Positions 8,416-19,697 of a stretch of 64,000 nt of DNA are shown one piece after another. Made by a program: the position numbers and the translations under genes. This DNA is from Mastigamoeba balamuthi. Its lineage: Eukaryota > Evosea > Mastigamoebida > Mastigamoebidae. The stretch lies in assembly GCA_902651635.1 (NCBI GenBank), contig CACRSC010000033.1:124001-188000 (forward strand). The letters are read 5' to 3'. The notes beneath the pieces were generated by a model. It was not told where the DNA came from. It was given only the letters and a program-made list of their open reading frames with translations, and ran no database searches. Numbering within the stretch: the stretch's first letter is position 1; the number at the start of each line of letters is the position of its first letter.

Positions 8416-11400
8416 CTAAGGGACAGCAGGCTGCGACTTGCGTTTCGGGGTCGTGAGGGTCGCTGGCCTCGGGGGCGCGCTCCTTGTCGAGTGTGCACGG
8501 ATGGCGCCGACAAGAGACGGAGGGGTCGTCGACGGGGGTGGGCTGAACAGGTGCGGAGACGAGGGCTTCTTCCCGCTTCCCGTCGGCCTGTGGTTCCTCG
8601 GCGGCAGCGCCAGCGGCGGCATCTTGGACCCGGCCCCTGATTCGCTCTGGGTATCTTTGGTGGTTCCTTGTGAGACCTGTTGTCAATACGGTACTACAGG
8701 TGTGACTTCAGTGCGCACCAGTCTCTCTCTTGTTGGCTGTTGATCCGCCACGACCCTGCAAGGAGGGGCACGAAGGGAACGATTTGGACGTTTTAAGTGG
8801 GACTGGAGACGCCCTCGACGCCGCGGCGGGCTTCGTGTGAGGAGATACCGCTGGTCTTCGCGTAGTCGGCGTCTGCTCTGGTGGCGAGCTGCACAGAGGG
8901 GGAACCGTAGTCCTGTCTCCAACAGGGGTCTTGGGGCTTGGCATACCAACATTCACAGCAGTCACGGACTTGTACTTGTTCATATCCAGCTCTGGTAGAG
9001 GCATCGTGAGTTGCACCTTCAGGCAAATGCGTTGCGCGAGCTGTGGAGACCTGCTGGGAGTCGGATGCGCCCGAGTTTGCTCTTGGGGAGTTTGCCGTAG
9101 ATCTTGGCCTTGAGGGCAATTTCAGCCTCGCGCTCGGCCATGCGCCGCCAGACGTCAGCGCGCTCGTTCTCCTCGCGCATGCGTGCCTCCTCTATCTCGC
9201 ATGTCTCCTTGTCAAACATCTCCTCCTCCTGCAGCTCCTTGTTGAGGTCCTGGATGTCGAACTCCGTGGGAAACTTCTCGACAGAGCACTCTATCTGGTT
9301 GAACTTCTCCGAAGCCTTGTACGAACCATCAGATCCTGTGGCTTCGCGCAATAAGTGCGCGCACCATCTTGGCTTCGGCAGACACATCGTTGTCGTCGTC
9401 GTTCTTCAGTTTGACGACCGTGCTGTTGAGCCGCTTGAGCAGCGGAGTCTCGGACGGGAGAATGATCATCTGCTCCCAGAGGTCAGGTTCGACGATCCGC
9501 ACCCCAGCAGGTTGGAAGAGGGAGTACATGCCTGCTTCAGAGTGGGGAGGAGGCTGCACAGCCGAATGCGGACGTTGGGCACGCGGTCGTTGGAGAGGTC
9601 GAGTATTGAGCCCCAGAAGAGCTCCTTGAAGAACTTTCGGCTGAAAACGACTGCGATCTGCTCCGCTATCTTCACGAAGATTATTCGCAGCGAGTAGCTC
9701 TTGCCCCTGGGAGAGAAACAGAGTCAGATTCGGGCGATCGGCGGTAGTTGTTGATACCGAGCGAACTCCTCTTTGAGCTTCTCGCATATTTCCCTTCGTT
9801 TCTGCAGAGTCCGAATGCCCTGGTGGATGATATGGCACATGCTCACAACCGCGTTCTCCTTCACAGAGACTACGTGCTGTGGCGGCATATTAAGGAACGC
9901 TGCTACGATGAGGGCGTACGTTGTTCCTGAGGATCTCCAGCAGAATGGGAATGATCCTCTCCTGCACCATCCCAGGGCCCAGGTAGCTATGTACGCTCTG
10001 AAGCTGTGCAACGAACCTCTGCGTCCGAGGTGAGAATCTCTCAAGAGAGCCATTACGAACCTCGTGCAGACGCCAGTTTCGCGATCGTATCAATAGCGAG
10101 TTGCACTCGATCAGAGCCGCGCACAGCATCGCCTGGTGGGCTGCGTCCTCGTTGTCCAGAATCGCGAGGGTCTCAGAGATGTGATCGACCATCGGCTCCA
10201 GCACCTCTGGGGTGTCTTGCAGCAGTCGAGCGTACATGTCCCTGATTTGCGTGCTCTGTTGTCGCCCCACCATCGCAGCCACCTCGTGGAACCCGGCGGC
10301 AATAGTGCGGCGCACGGCGGGGCTTGAGTCGGCGCAGAGCGCGACGAACGTGTCCCGGACCTCCTGGGTAAAGCCCTCGGTGCCCACAAACGACACCACC
10401 GCCTGCGGAGGTCCTTTTGAGTATGGGGAGTGGAAGCACGGCAGGTACCGGCATGTTGTAGGCACACCATCGTCGTATGTCGATCGACTTCCGACTGGCC
10501 ATGCTTCGGTAGATCCCGAGCAGGTGCTGCAGGTCCGGGCCCATCATGACCTCTGGGGTTTCCGTATTAAGTACAGCATCGTGTCTGCTTCAATATTCAT
10601 ACCTTTGACACTGAAGAGTAGCAGGCCGAACAGCTGTGCGAGTGTCGGAAGGAGATCCTCTGGTGGCTCCCGGCAGATTGTCTTGATCACTGGAACGACG
10701 GCGTGGTCCTGAGTCTGTGGATCAAAGAAGGTCGCGAGGTTCGTCAGGGTCTGGAACGCGTGTTGTCGAACAACAGCGGCCTCGTCCTGTAGCAGCTCCA
10801 AGAGCGAGGGTAGCACTGCCCTTTTGGCACGGTCGGGTCCGAGGGCCCTGGCAAGGTGCTCGATGTTCGCTGTCATTCGCCATCGCACTTCGAAGTCGAC
10901 ATCCTGCAAGGAAGCATGTTAGTGATAGCCGGGTGACGTTCGGACGAGCCTGCGACAGTCCGACAGAGCACTCGGCGAGCTGGCTCGATTGGACAAAGGC
11001 AGGACACGACTGGCTGACGGTGCCGATGATCTGGCAAGCGAGCGACCTTGCGGCGGTTGTTTGCTGCAGGTCTGCGAGTTGGAGGATCAGCTCTTCTGTC
11101 TTGCACGACCGCAGGCTCTGCTCGGGCAGTATCTCCATGGCGGAGAGCAGCAGCTGTCCCCAGATCTGCAGGTCACCGGTGGCTCCGGACCTTACCATCT
11201 GGGCTTCGTGAGTATCTCGCCAGAGAGGCGCTGAAGCACGCACTCTCATGACAAAGGGCATCACGATGTCGACAATTGGCTGCGGCGGCAGTAGTTTGTT
11301 CGACACGATGCTCACCAGGGAGCTCTGCACCATGGAGCTCACGTCCTTTGCTTTGAACGATCCGGGCATCGCCTGTGGGGATTGTCAGAGACGCCGCGGA

Positions 11401-11967
11401 GAGCGAAGGATGGTAACGGACGATTAGCCTCGCGACGAGCTCCAGAGTATCCGGGGTTGCCCCGTTTTCAGCGATAACCGAAGGCAGCAGGGCAATAGCA
11501 GCGGTTCGCTGAAGAGAGTGCGGCGACCCCATGAGCACTTGCACTCGCTCCAGCTCGCTCATCCCCTCTCGCAGCGACAATCTCTCCACCTCCTCGAGGG
11601 TCTATTACAGCAGCAGCCACAGTCAGGAGACTGCACACCATTCCCAGCTCGGTCTTGTGGCTATGACACCACCCCGATTATTACTCTTCTAGAAACTTCG
11701 ACAGACGCATTTCTCATGAATGCACAAATGAAGCGAGGGCGGCGTAATGGCAGCCACAGCCGCAGGGCGCGGGGTAGGGACCCCACAGTGGAGAGCCGCG
11801 TTCCCGAGGCTTCGAGTACTGGCAGTGCAGCGGGGAGAGAATGACCCGATTCGAACCTTTGCATTCGCTTCAGCGTATCGTTCTCGGACAGCGAAATCCT
11901 CCCCAGTGGGCACGCCGCCGCTCACGGCAGCCAGGGCGGCTGCCCCGAACAGTGGCGTGGAAGTCAT
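8416..11967 (-). CDS. PPP4R4: HEAT-repeat protein phosphatase 4 regulatory subunit 4-like
   Basis: Twelve exons close in frame to 907 aa, near the ~870 aa of animal PPP4R4: 11967-11857, 11601-11422, 11372-10950, 10903-10603, 10552-10449, 10402-9920, 9876-9758, 9706-9532, 9469-9365, 9315-9051, 8991-8755, 8636-8416. HEAT repeats fill residues ~40-660. Diagnostic stretches are DVDFEVRWRM (compare DVEYEVR), RRWCAYNMPAVVSFVG (compare CAYNFPA), NDRVPNVRIRLCSLLPTLK, and a C-terminal charged coiled coil (NKELQEEEMFDKETCE) before a Ser/Pro/Lys-rich tail. The family holds PP4 catalytic subunit in the cytoplasm. Introns 3 and 8 start with GC (CAG|GC), the only choice that restores both frame and family spacing. 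The nature of exons 11-12 is less certain. Confidence 0.82.
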
Positions 11968-12372
11968 GGCGCCACCAGGAGAGGCCGGTCACGCGCTGAG
12001 CGGAGCAAACGTCAGTCAGGACTGTTTTTTTTACTGGGAGGGCGGCTGCTGCTGCTGGCATGCGGGGGAGCGGGAGGCACCGCGCGATTCGGGGCTGTGA
12101 CTGCCTGTTGCGGCGAAGCCGAGCACTGTCGAGATGTGCCCGGCGGTCGCACGATCGCCCACCGCCCGCGAGGTCTCTCCTCCGAGTATTAATAGCAGCA
12201 CCCGTCTGCGGGAAAATCTGCGGGAAATCTGCGTCGTTTTTTGAAAAGCGAATATCCCGCTAATTTAGGTCGGGCCCTCCGCGCCACCAACTCCAACATA
12301 GTAGCGGAGCCGCTCAGCGGGGTGCCCAGTGCCTAACCCGGTTCCGAGAGGCCCCGCGCCGGACAAATAATC
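11968..12372. promoter_or_regulatory. divergent intergenic region
   Basis: A 405-bp spacer separates two head-to-head genes. It includes a T-rich run joined to TTGAAAA (about 12236-12246) and a CGAATATCCC element (12249-12258). No coding exon was recognised. Confidence 0.45.
12249..12258. promoter_or_regulatory. CGAATATCCC promoter element (candidate)
   Basis: One of several GAATATC-like sequences upstream of predicted starts, here about 115 bp before the ATG at 12373 and directly after a TTTTTTGAAAA run. Confidence 0.3.
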
Positions 12373-14079
12373 ATGCTCGCGTCGGCGTCTGCGACCCAGA
12401 GGGCCCGCGCGATGCGCGTGCGGACGGGATCCACGCTGCCGCCCGGCACGGGCCCGCGGCCGCTGCTCGACGACCTGCTGGCCTCGACGACCTCGTCGCT
12501 CGCTCCGAGCGAGCAGCGTACGCGGTGGGGGGGAGGGGACATCAGCCGAGGCCTCCGAATGAAACCGCGCGGGGCGCAGTGGCGCAGGAAAGCGACGCCG
12601 GCGAGGACCTGCTCGGCCTCCCGGGCGCTGGGGTGGAGTGCGACGCCCTGCTGTGCGCCGTGGACGCCGCGAGCGAGGAGGAGCAGCCGAACCTGGGCGT
12701 TGGCACAACGCGGGAGCGCATAGAGTTCCACAGGCGGCAGCAGGAGCAGCAGCTCCGCGCACGCGCCGCACGCATCGACATGGCCACAGGGGCCACTCAC
12801 ACGCCGGTCGTGCTCCCCAAGTGCGTTCCCGTTTTGGGTTCCCTCTTCCTGCGGCCACGGGTGTTCCCTGAAGACGCTGGGACGACTGAGCAGGAGCAGG
12901 CTGCTGCTGGCCGCCCGAGAGGCGGCGGGACCCAGGCTGAGGACGAGGGCCCGCAGCATCAGCGGCCCGCCTGCTGAGAGCCGAGTCGGGGCAGTGCGCC
13001 CGCAGAGGCCCTCCACGTCGTCGCAGTCGCCAACACCACGGATGCAGGAGCTCCGGTGCGACGCCCCGGCACCGTGGCCACCTCTTTCTACCCCCTGACG
13101 TGGTGTGTCCGGTCTGTCAGTGCGCGCCGGCTGGAGGACCCGGACCCGGACCCGGACGACACCGGCGTTGTGCTCTTCCAGCCGACGGACGACGACGAGG
13201 AGGCCAGGGAACGGGTGCGCGAGCAGCGGCAGAAGACGACGGATGCGGCTTGCAACAGGCTGTGGAGGGATGCGCAGCTCGCACAGCAGAGGCGCAGGGA
13301 CCTGGAGCAGCGGCTCCAGCGCCAGGAGCTCGAGGACTGCACTTTCGTGCCTGTCCTCAACGACCCCATTCTGTGAGGAACAAATCAATTGGCTGGCCTG
13401 ACGCACTGCACACCCACAGGACCATCAAAGAGCAAATCGGAACGAGGAGTGAGAGATGGCTGCAGTTCAGGGATCAGAAGATTGGTGCCATCCGCGAGTT
13501 CGAGAAGGACAAGGACCTCGTGGGGTGCACGTTCGCCCCCGAGCTCAACATGTGGAACCCGCCGCGGGCCGGCGGCAGGCTGGCCGAGTCGCAGCGCGAC
13601 GACGCGTGCCAGGGATCCTTTGTGGCCCGCCTGCAGAGGGCCCGCCAGCTCCAGGAGCAGAAGAGAGACGAAATGGAAGCCCTGGGTGAGATCACCAGGG
13701 TCTTTATCATCGCTCAAGCGGCTACCTCATTCTCGCAGAACGCAAGCACGTGGAGTCGTACACGGGAAAGCTGACGAAGTGCCAGGAGTTCAAGTTCCAC
13801 CCCAGGCCACCCAGGAGCCCAGAGCGCGACCTCCCTACCTCGCCGGGGGCCACAACGCCTGAGCAGAGCCCGAAGGCTGGGCGAGCCGTGGCAGCGACAC
13901 GACGCGAATCTGCGGGCACCAGGAAGGCGTTCTGCGCGGCATCGTTCTCGGTGACGCCCAAGTGGCCGGGGCAGGCTGAGTACCGCAAGGCCAGACCAAA
14001 GCCAGAGGACCCTCGGCAAGAAGAACCGTCGCTGCAGGACAACGGCGCGCCAGCGAGTCCCGAAACCGGGACGAAGTGA
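12373..14079 (+). CDS. charged, coiled-coil protein with repeated CTFxPxLN motif; function unknown
   Basis: The model has five exons (12373-12517, 12580-12820, 13121-13372, 13420-13685, 13739-14079) and 414 aa. Long charged helices (RERIEFHRRQQEQQL, ERVREQRQKTTDAA) alternate with a short motif: DCTFVPVLN, GCTFAPELN and a looser EFKFHPRP. The C-terminus is Pro/Ser/Lys-rich. The motif spacing suggests three or more repeats of one module, each a helix followed by F-x-P. I do not recognise the family. Intron 2 is unusually long (300 nt) and may hide a further small exon around 12860-13090. The gene is divergent from the PPP4R4-like gene. Confidence 0.65.
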
Positions 14080-14248
14080 GTCTACTACTATTGAGCTTGC
14101 TGTTCAACCCTCAATTGCATCAGCGAACATTTCCCGAACGGAACCACACGCAAATCTCAGCACCAAATATCTATCTAATCGAGGAATCTCGTTTCGAGTA
14201 TCTAGCCGTTGTTTCACAACGGATTTGTGTGCCGTTCCGAACACAGGG

Positions 14249-15458
14249 ATGTCGCGTTTCGTTGAGGACTTCAAGAAGCTCTGCGAGAGCTCCATCGACG
14301 ACCAGACCGAGGTCTTCCTCAAGAGCTTCATCTTCGCCCTCGGGGTGCCCGATACCCGCCGCTTTTTTTCGCGCTCCGAAACCCGTCGGCTGAGCGGACA
14401 ACTGCTGCCCTGCTCCAACAGGATGACTGGAAGAACATCGTGGCGCTGACCAAGGCGTTCCGCAAGTACCTCAAGGACCTCAGCGAGGGCAGGGAGGACC
14501 TGAACCCCATCCAGGCTGCCGACTTCCTGCAGAAGAACGGCCGCGAGCGCACTGCCCTCCAGCGCAAGGTGCACACGTCCCCACGCACCCACCCACCCAC
14601 GCAGCGCTCTGGGAGCTCCGCAGCACCCTGTGTTGGTCAACTGGTTGCGTGTGGACCTCTGCTCTGCCCAATTGTGAAATTGAAATTGCGCTGATCCCCA
14701 GTTTGAAGTTTGCGTTGAACGCCCCCGTTATTTTTGAATTGCTGACCCGAACGAACCGGAAACGGGGAGCGTAGCAAGAGGTGCAGGACATCGACCTGGA
14801 CAGCAACGGCAGGATCTGCATGATCGAGTACCTGCTGCTGCACTACAAGGCGATGATCCTCGAGGAGTACTTCAAGCGCACGGGCGAGTCGCACAGCTAC
14901 GACCTGTCCAACGGCGCCGTCGGCATCACCAACGTCGGCGACAAGCTGCTCGAGCAGCTCTTCACTCCCCCGCTGGGCGGCCTGCCCCCGGAGCTGGTCA
15001 AGGCGATCGAGGAGTTCTCTGCCAACCAGCGCGCCAAGAACGAGAAGGTCGGCTCAACAATTTCGCCCTCGCCGGGAATCGATAGTCCGTTTCGCTCAAA
15101 TGTCGGGTTTGGCGTCGTGTGCAGATCCGCGATCTGAACGATAAGGCGGCCCAGGGTGGCGTCAAGGGCCGCGCTGCTGAGAACGAGCTCAAGCAGATGG
15201 AGTCGCAGGACCAGACGGCGATGAACCGCCTCGAGGTCACCCTCAACGCCGCCAAGAGGGTGCCTGCCCACTCGCTGCTTCCATTGCACCGCTGCGACTC
15301 ACGGGAGGCTCTCTGCACAGAAAGCGGGCAAGGAGAGCGGAGAGGTCGCCCTTCAGAAGAAGAAGAAGATCGAGGAGGACGAGGCGAAGAAGAAGGCCGC
15401 GGAGAGCCGTGCCGCTCTCAAGGCCAGGGCTGCCGCGTTTGAGCAGCAGCAGCAGTAA
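14249..15458 (+). CDS. EF-hand-like protein with basic coiled-coil tail
   Basis: Five exons (14249-14344, 14422-14568, 14781-15047, 15125-15259, 15321-15458) join entirely in phase 0 to give 260 aa. The middle holds an EF-hand-like loop, DIDLDSNGRICMIEYLLLHY (D-x-D-x-N-G spacing, hydrophobic position 8, E at position 12), preceded by helix ALTKAFRKYLKDL and a degenerate partner. A long helix follows (ELVKAIEEFSANQRAKNEK), then a Lys/Glu/Ala-rich coiled coil ending in poly-Gln. This resembles EF-hand actin-bundling or cytoskeletal proteins of amoebae, but I base that on architecture only. Calcium binding is inferred from the single good loop. Confidence 0.75.
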
Positions 15459-15649
15459 CTCCGTGCCCGGGCTGTTCCTCTCTGCGTTCCTGGGATGGGA
15501 TGCGATGGGTTACTTGCCCCTCTCGCACGCAGACCAAACAAACGCACGCACTGTTCTTGTTCTCATCGTCTCTGTTTCGGGTTTCGGTTCTAGTTTTATA
15601 TGATACAGCAGAGTTGCTTTGGCGTGCGTGCTGAAGGCCAGCAACTTAA

Positions 15650-17327
15650 TCAGTGCGGGTGCTGCTGCTGCTTCTTTACGATTTGTCGTATCGGCACTGG
15701 CTGTGCAGCCACAGGGTCCGCGGTGGCCTTCGCTGTGTCAATCCGTGGCTTGGGCAGAGAGCGGTCCACGCTGTCTGCCCTGGCTCTGCCGGGAGTGATT
15801 GCCCCGGGTGCCGTCGCCGGCGGCGACTTGGCCACCGGGGAAGTCGCGAAGTGCTCCGACAGCCTTCTGTCCTTCCTTGTCGACGCGCTCGCCCGTGCCG
15901 ACTTGGCAGATGGCACACCACGGAGAGGCGGAAGGTCCGCTGCCGACAGGCCGCACGTCGAAGTCAGCGGCCGCTGCTGCTCCTGCGGTGGCGGAGACGA
16001 GGGGGGCGACGGGGGTGCTGACGAGGTCCCGGCGAGCGTGAACTGGTCGACGGTTGTGGGGGGCCTCGGAGTCAGAGACGAGTCTTTCGACGATCCCCCC
16101 GTCGAGCACATGAGCGCCGCTGCGATGGCCGAGGGCTGCGGTGGCATGTACGGCGCGCCCGACGGCGCCGCGCTCACTGGCATCGATGTCGTCGGGCGCG
16201 ACTGGTCCGAGTGAACAAGAGAGTCCACCATCCCCTGGGCAACAGACTTGCGCAGCCCGCGCCCTATCGTCACGGGCTGCTGGGCAGTGTCCTCGCTTAT
16301 GTGCGGTGCGGGAGCGGTGCTCAGCCTCTCCTGCTGGAACGGCTGGCGCACACCGAGAGCCAGCATGCTCGTCCGGGCGACACCAATCGATCGCAGGGCT
16401 ATAGAGGACATGCTCTGCCCGGGCCCGACGGCAGCGAGTGGCACGGAGCCGGACGTCAGCATGCGCGCGAGGTCCGCGAGTTGCATCCGGAGAGACGAGA
16501 CCTCGTCGGCGCGGTCCTTGAGCTCCAGATCGCGCTGCTGCACCGTGGCAGCCAACCTCGAGGCCTCGCCGATGGCGGCGGACAGGCGCTCGTGCATGTC
16601 GTCGCACTCGAACTGCATCTTCTCGTACGCCTTGCGGCTGACAAACCCTGTCCGTGGCATCAGCGCCGAGGTGTCGTCCGACAGGCTTATCTCCCGCAGT
16701 CCATCAGAGGCCACCGTGGGGTCCGAATCGCTCGAGCTGCTGGTCCGTGAGAAAGGGCTCGACATTGGATTGATACTGACCTCTCGTGCTCGTCCGACCT
16801 CACTAGAGACTTGAGGCTGGACCGGAGGTGCACTTGAGACAACGCTCTGGGGTTCTGAGGCCCCTTTGAGTTCCGGGGCGTCGTCCCGTGCGCCCGCGGG
16901 CTGGCCTGCAGTCTCAGCGCTGTGAGCTCACCCGCGGACGATTCCATCGAAGCCCTCAGCCCCGCGAGTTGCATCCGGAGCTGCTCGTTCTCCGCCTCCA
17001 GCTCCGCGATCCGCAAGGCCTGGGGGTCGCTCTCCGCGGGGACCTCCGCAGGGGCCGCGGGAGCCTGCTGCTCTGCGGGCGGGGCCGCTGCAGGCGCTGC
17101 ACTCGCCGTGTCCCCGTCCGATGATTTCTCGTTGTACGCCTTGCGCTGGCGCTCCTGCTCCTGCACCATGCGCTCCACGAATACCTGGTGGTGGTGGGCC
17201 CTTGTGTGAGCAGAGGCCCCCCCGCCCCCCCGGCGCGCGCTGCTGCATGGCGTGCCTTGCCGAAGTTGGACATGCTGCTGGTGAGGTCGATCTGGGCCTC
17301 CCCCATGTTCGCAAGGAAGTAGTCCAT
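15650..17327 (-). CDS. coiled-coil, Ser/Pro-rich protein; function unknown
   Basis: Three exons (17327-17256, 17184-16781, 16739-15650) give 521 aa. The N-terminus MDYFLANMGEAQ leads into coiled coils at residues ~25-45 (FVERMVQEQERQRK), ~80-115 (LRIAELEAENEQLRMQLAG) and ~190-250 (HERLSAAIGEASRLAA). The rest is disordered and rich in Ser, Pro, Thr and Ala. It may be a scaffold or centrosomal-type protein; no family is recognised. Intron 1 begins with GC (AAG|GCACGC) because no GT in that stretch restores frame. The acceptor of intron 2 could be 3 nt further on. Confidence 0.7.
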
Positions 17328-17583
17328 CTCCGAAGATCGGGCGCGCGATTACCGTCTACTGTGCGGTGGCGAGGCGAAATCGCGGCGGGGTGGCGAGTGG
17401 AGAGTGCGGGCAGTGCCGCCGGGGGCGCGTGCACCAGTGAAATTCTTTAAATCGCCAACTCGGATCTGGCGGCGACAAAAATAGCGCATTCATTGTTGTG
17501 CACGAATTACCGCGAACATCAAAACCGGATTTGCGAACCCTTGTTTGACTATTACGCGTGCGCCGCGGGCGGCGAGGGAGGGT
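17328..17583. other. intergenic, no gene seen
   Basis: A 256-bp spacer separates the 3' end of CTF8 from the start of the coiled-coil gene, both on the minus strand. It includes an AT-rich stretch around 17440-17530 that could hold the promoter of the coiled-coil gene. Confidence 0.3.
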
Positions 17584-18114
17584 TCAGGGCTTCGTGGGGG
17601 ACCTGCACAGCGCCGTGCTGCGCGGGCGCTGCTTGAACACGATCTTCTCGCGGATCACGCCCAGCACCTCGTAGTTCCGGGTCTTCTCGCCAGTCTCGGC
17701 CTGCGTCTGGTCCCCCCGCTGCACCACAAGCAGTGGGTTGTGCAGCTGTGGTGCCCGAATTGCAGGCGGAATGGTCAGATTTGCAGAATCCTCGCGCCCA
17801 TACATCAATTGATTATTGCACCTTTGATGCAGCGCCCTCGATTTTTGTCGCGCCACCCTCGAACACCAGTGTGGCTTTGCTCCCCTGTGCGGTGGCAAGG
17901 GTGAGGAGCAGCGCCGCCCAGCGCGTTTTCGCGCGCGAAAGGGGTTTTGCGGCACGTCTTGGCTGAGGGACAGAGTGCCGATGGGCGCGGCGGACGTGGG
18001 GGTCGGCAGCGCGCGGAACTCGATGTCGCCCTGCAGCTCGAGCATCACCCATCGCTGCTGCGCCTCGCCGACGCCCCCCTCGGGGGCCTGCATCACAACC
18101 GCGGGCACCGCCAT
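17584..18114 (-). CDS. CTF8: CTF8, subunit of the CTF18 replication factor C-like clamp loader
   Basis: Two exons (18114-17956, 17745-17584) join in phase 0 to 106 aa; CTF8 proteins are about 120 aa. Key matches are WVMLELQGDIEF near the N-terminus (human WVLMELQGEIE), GTLSL, NPLLVVQRG (compare VLIVGHH), and the C-terminal YEVLGVIREKIVFKQRPR (compare ALIKDKILFKTRPK). CTF8 with DCC1 and the CTF18 C-terminus links the clamp loader to DNA polymerase epsilon and sister-chromatid cohesion. The single intron is long for this window (210 nt). The gene is divergent from the LITAF gene. Confidence 0.9.
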   Translation of the reverse strand: MAVPAVVMQAPEGGVGEAQQRWVMLELQGDIEFRALPTPTSAAPIGTLSLSQDVPQNPFRARKRAGRRCSSPLPPHRGAKPHWCSRVARQKSRALHQRCNNQLMYGREDSANLTIPPAIRAPQLHNPLLVVQRGDQTQAETGEKTRNYEVLGVIREKIVFKQRPRSTALCRSPTKP

Positions 18115-18365
18115 CTCTCCGGGGTCGTGTGGGCGCGCGGCGGCGAGTGGCGTGGAGTGTGTGTGCCCGGCAAGGGAAGATACCCGAATCTCTTGCTTTT
18201 TTTCAACCGAGAGGGAAGTGCCCCCCACCCGCCTTTTTTTCTTTCTACCGGACTGTGGAAGCGGTCCAACGCACCGAGCTGTTCAACGACAGAAAGCCGA
18301 CGCGCCCGCCGCGAGCGAGGGTCCGCGCAGCGAGGGGATTGCAGTGAGCGGAGATCGGGAGAGCG

Positions 18366-19546
18366 ATGGAGACGTCATCGGGGAAAAAGCTCAAGGCGAG
18401 CAGCGACGAGGCTCCGCTGCTGCTCTGCGCAACCACCGCCGCGGTGGGCGTCCACGTCCACGAGCAGAAACAGCAGCAGACGAGCGCCAGCCGCGCGACC
18501 GACGAGGGCTTCCAGCGCGTCGCCCAGGACGACTCGGGATCGGGCTCGGATTCGCACCCCGAGCCCGCGGATACGGCGGCGCAGGGCCCGCAGGCGCCGC
18601 CCTCGCCCGCCGCCACGCGCGCGCCGCAGGGCCCACACCAGACCGCCTCCGGCAGCAGCTCCGGCGAGGACGAGGACGGCGACAACGACGGCGACGACGG
18701 CGACGCGGCGGGCGTGCAGCTGAAGCCGAACAGGCCGCACGCGCACGCGAGGGGGCACACGCACACGCACGGGCCCTCGAGGACCGCTGCTGCGCACGAC
18801 CGCGGTCTCAGAGACAAGGCGCGCGAGGCGGGCGCCGGGCACAAGAGCGCCGCGGGGGCAGCGGGGTCGCCGAGGCAGCAGCGCAGGCCGGCGAGGGGGG
18901 CGCAGAGCGACCGGGAGGGCAGGCGCCACCACAGGCACCACGACAAGCACGCGAGCCACAGCCACGGCAGGCAGGCGCAGGCCCTGTCGCACGAGGTCGA
19001 GTCAGAGTCGTCCGGCTCCAGCGACGAGCGGGAGCAGCGCCCTGCGGCCGCCAAGGAGAGCTCGTGCGAGCCTGCAGCGCCGTCTGCGGCAGTGGTGTCG
19101 GGGGCGGGCGACAAGGAGCCGCGCTCGAGCAGCTCGAGGCCGCCCAGCATGAAGATGCCGCCCACAAGCGCCCTCGTCACGCCGCCAGCCGTGGCATCCC
19201 AGCCGTCTTTCGGGAAGACGTGAGCACTCCTCACCGTACGACTGCAGCGTCTCAGCATTCACGCGCAGCCCCGTGAACGTGGTGTGCCAGTACTGCGGGC
19301 AAGATGTACATACGGATGTGCGCAAGCAGAACGGGACTTTCATGTACCTCTGTGCCGGTACGAGAGCTCTCCCGCAGCGTGCGTGCTAACAGCACTTCGC
19401 CTGGTCTCGCAGGAGCCTTATGCTTGGTAGGGGCGTGGCCTTGCTGTGCTGCCGTATGGTTCATGCCATCGTGCAAGGACACTGTGCACACGTGCCCGGC
19501 CTGCAGCAGGGTCATCGGCATCGAGGACAAGTTCCTTCTCCGCTGA
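18366..19546 (+). CDS. LITAF-domain zinc protein with long disordered His-rich region
   Basis: Three exons (18366-19219, 19269-19357, 19413-19546) give 358 aa. Residues 1-280 are low complexity (Gly/Ser/Asp/Pro), with His-rich stretches HAHARGHTHTHG and HHRHHDKHASHSHG. The C-terminal ~70 aa form a LITAF domain: CQYC, then a membrane-dipping hydrophobic segment (LCLVGAWPCCAAVWFMP), then HTCPAC. LITAF proteins insert this helix into the cytosolic face of late endosome or lysosome membranes and bind one zinc through the split CxxC pairs. The long N-terminal extension is unusual for the family. Introns split the zinc ribbon. Confidence 0.88.
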
Positions 19547-19697
19547 TCGCGCACACCAGCGAGGGGGCTGCACCACTTCACAGGACTCTGTCTGTGTTTT
19601 GCTGTTTCAGGTCTTTCACAACACCACGGGTAACAAAGCTCTTCTCCGTTGTTGTTTTCTATTATCCAGTGCACGCGCAGTGGGTGGGGAATAGTCC

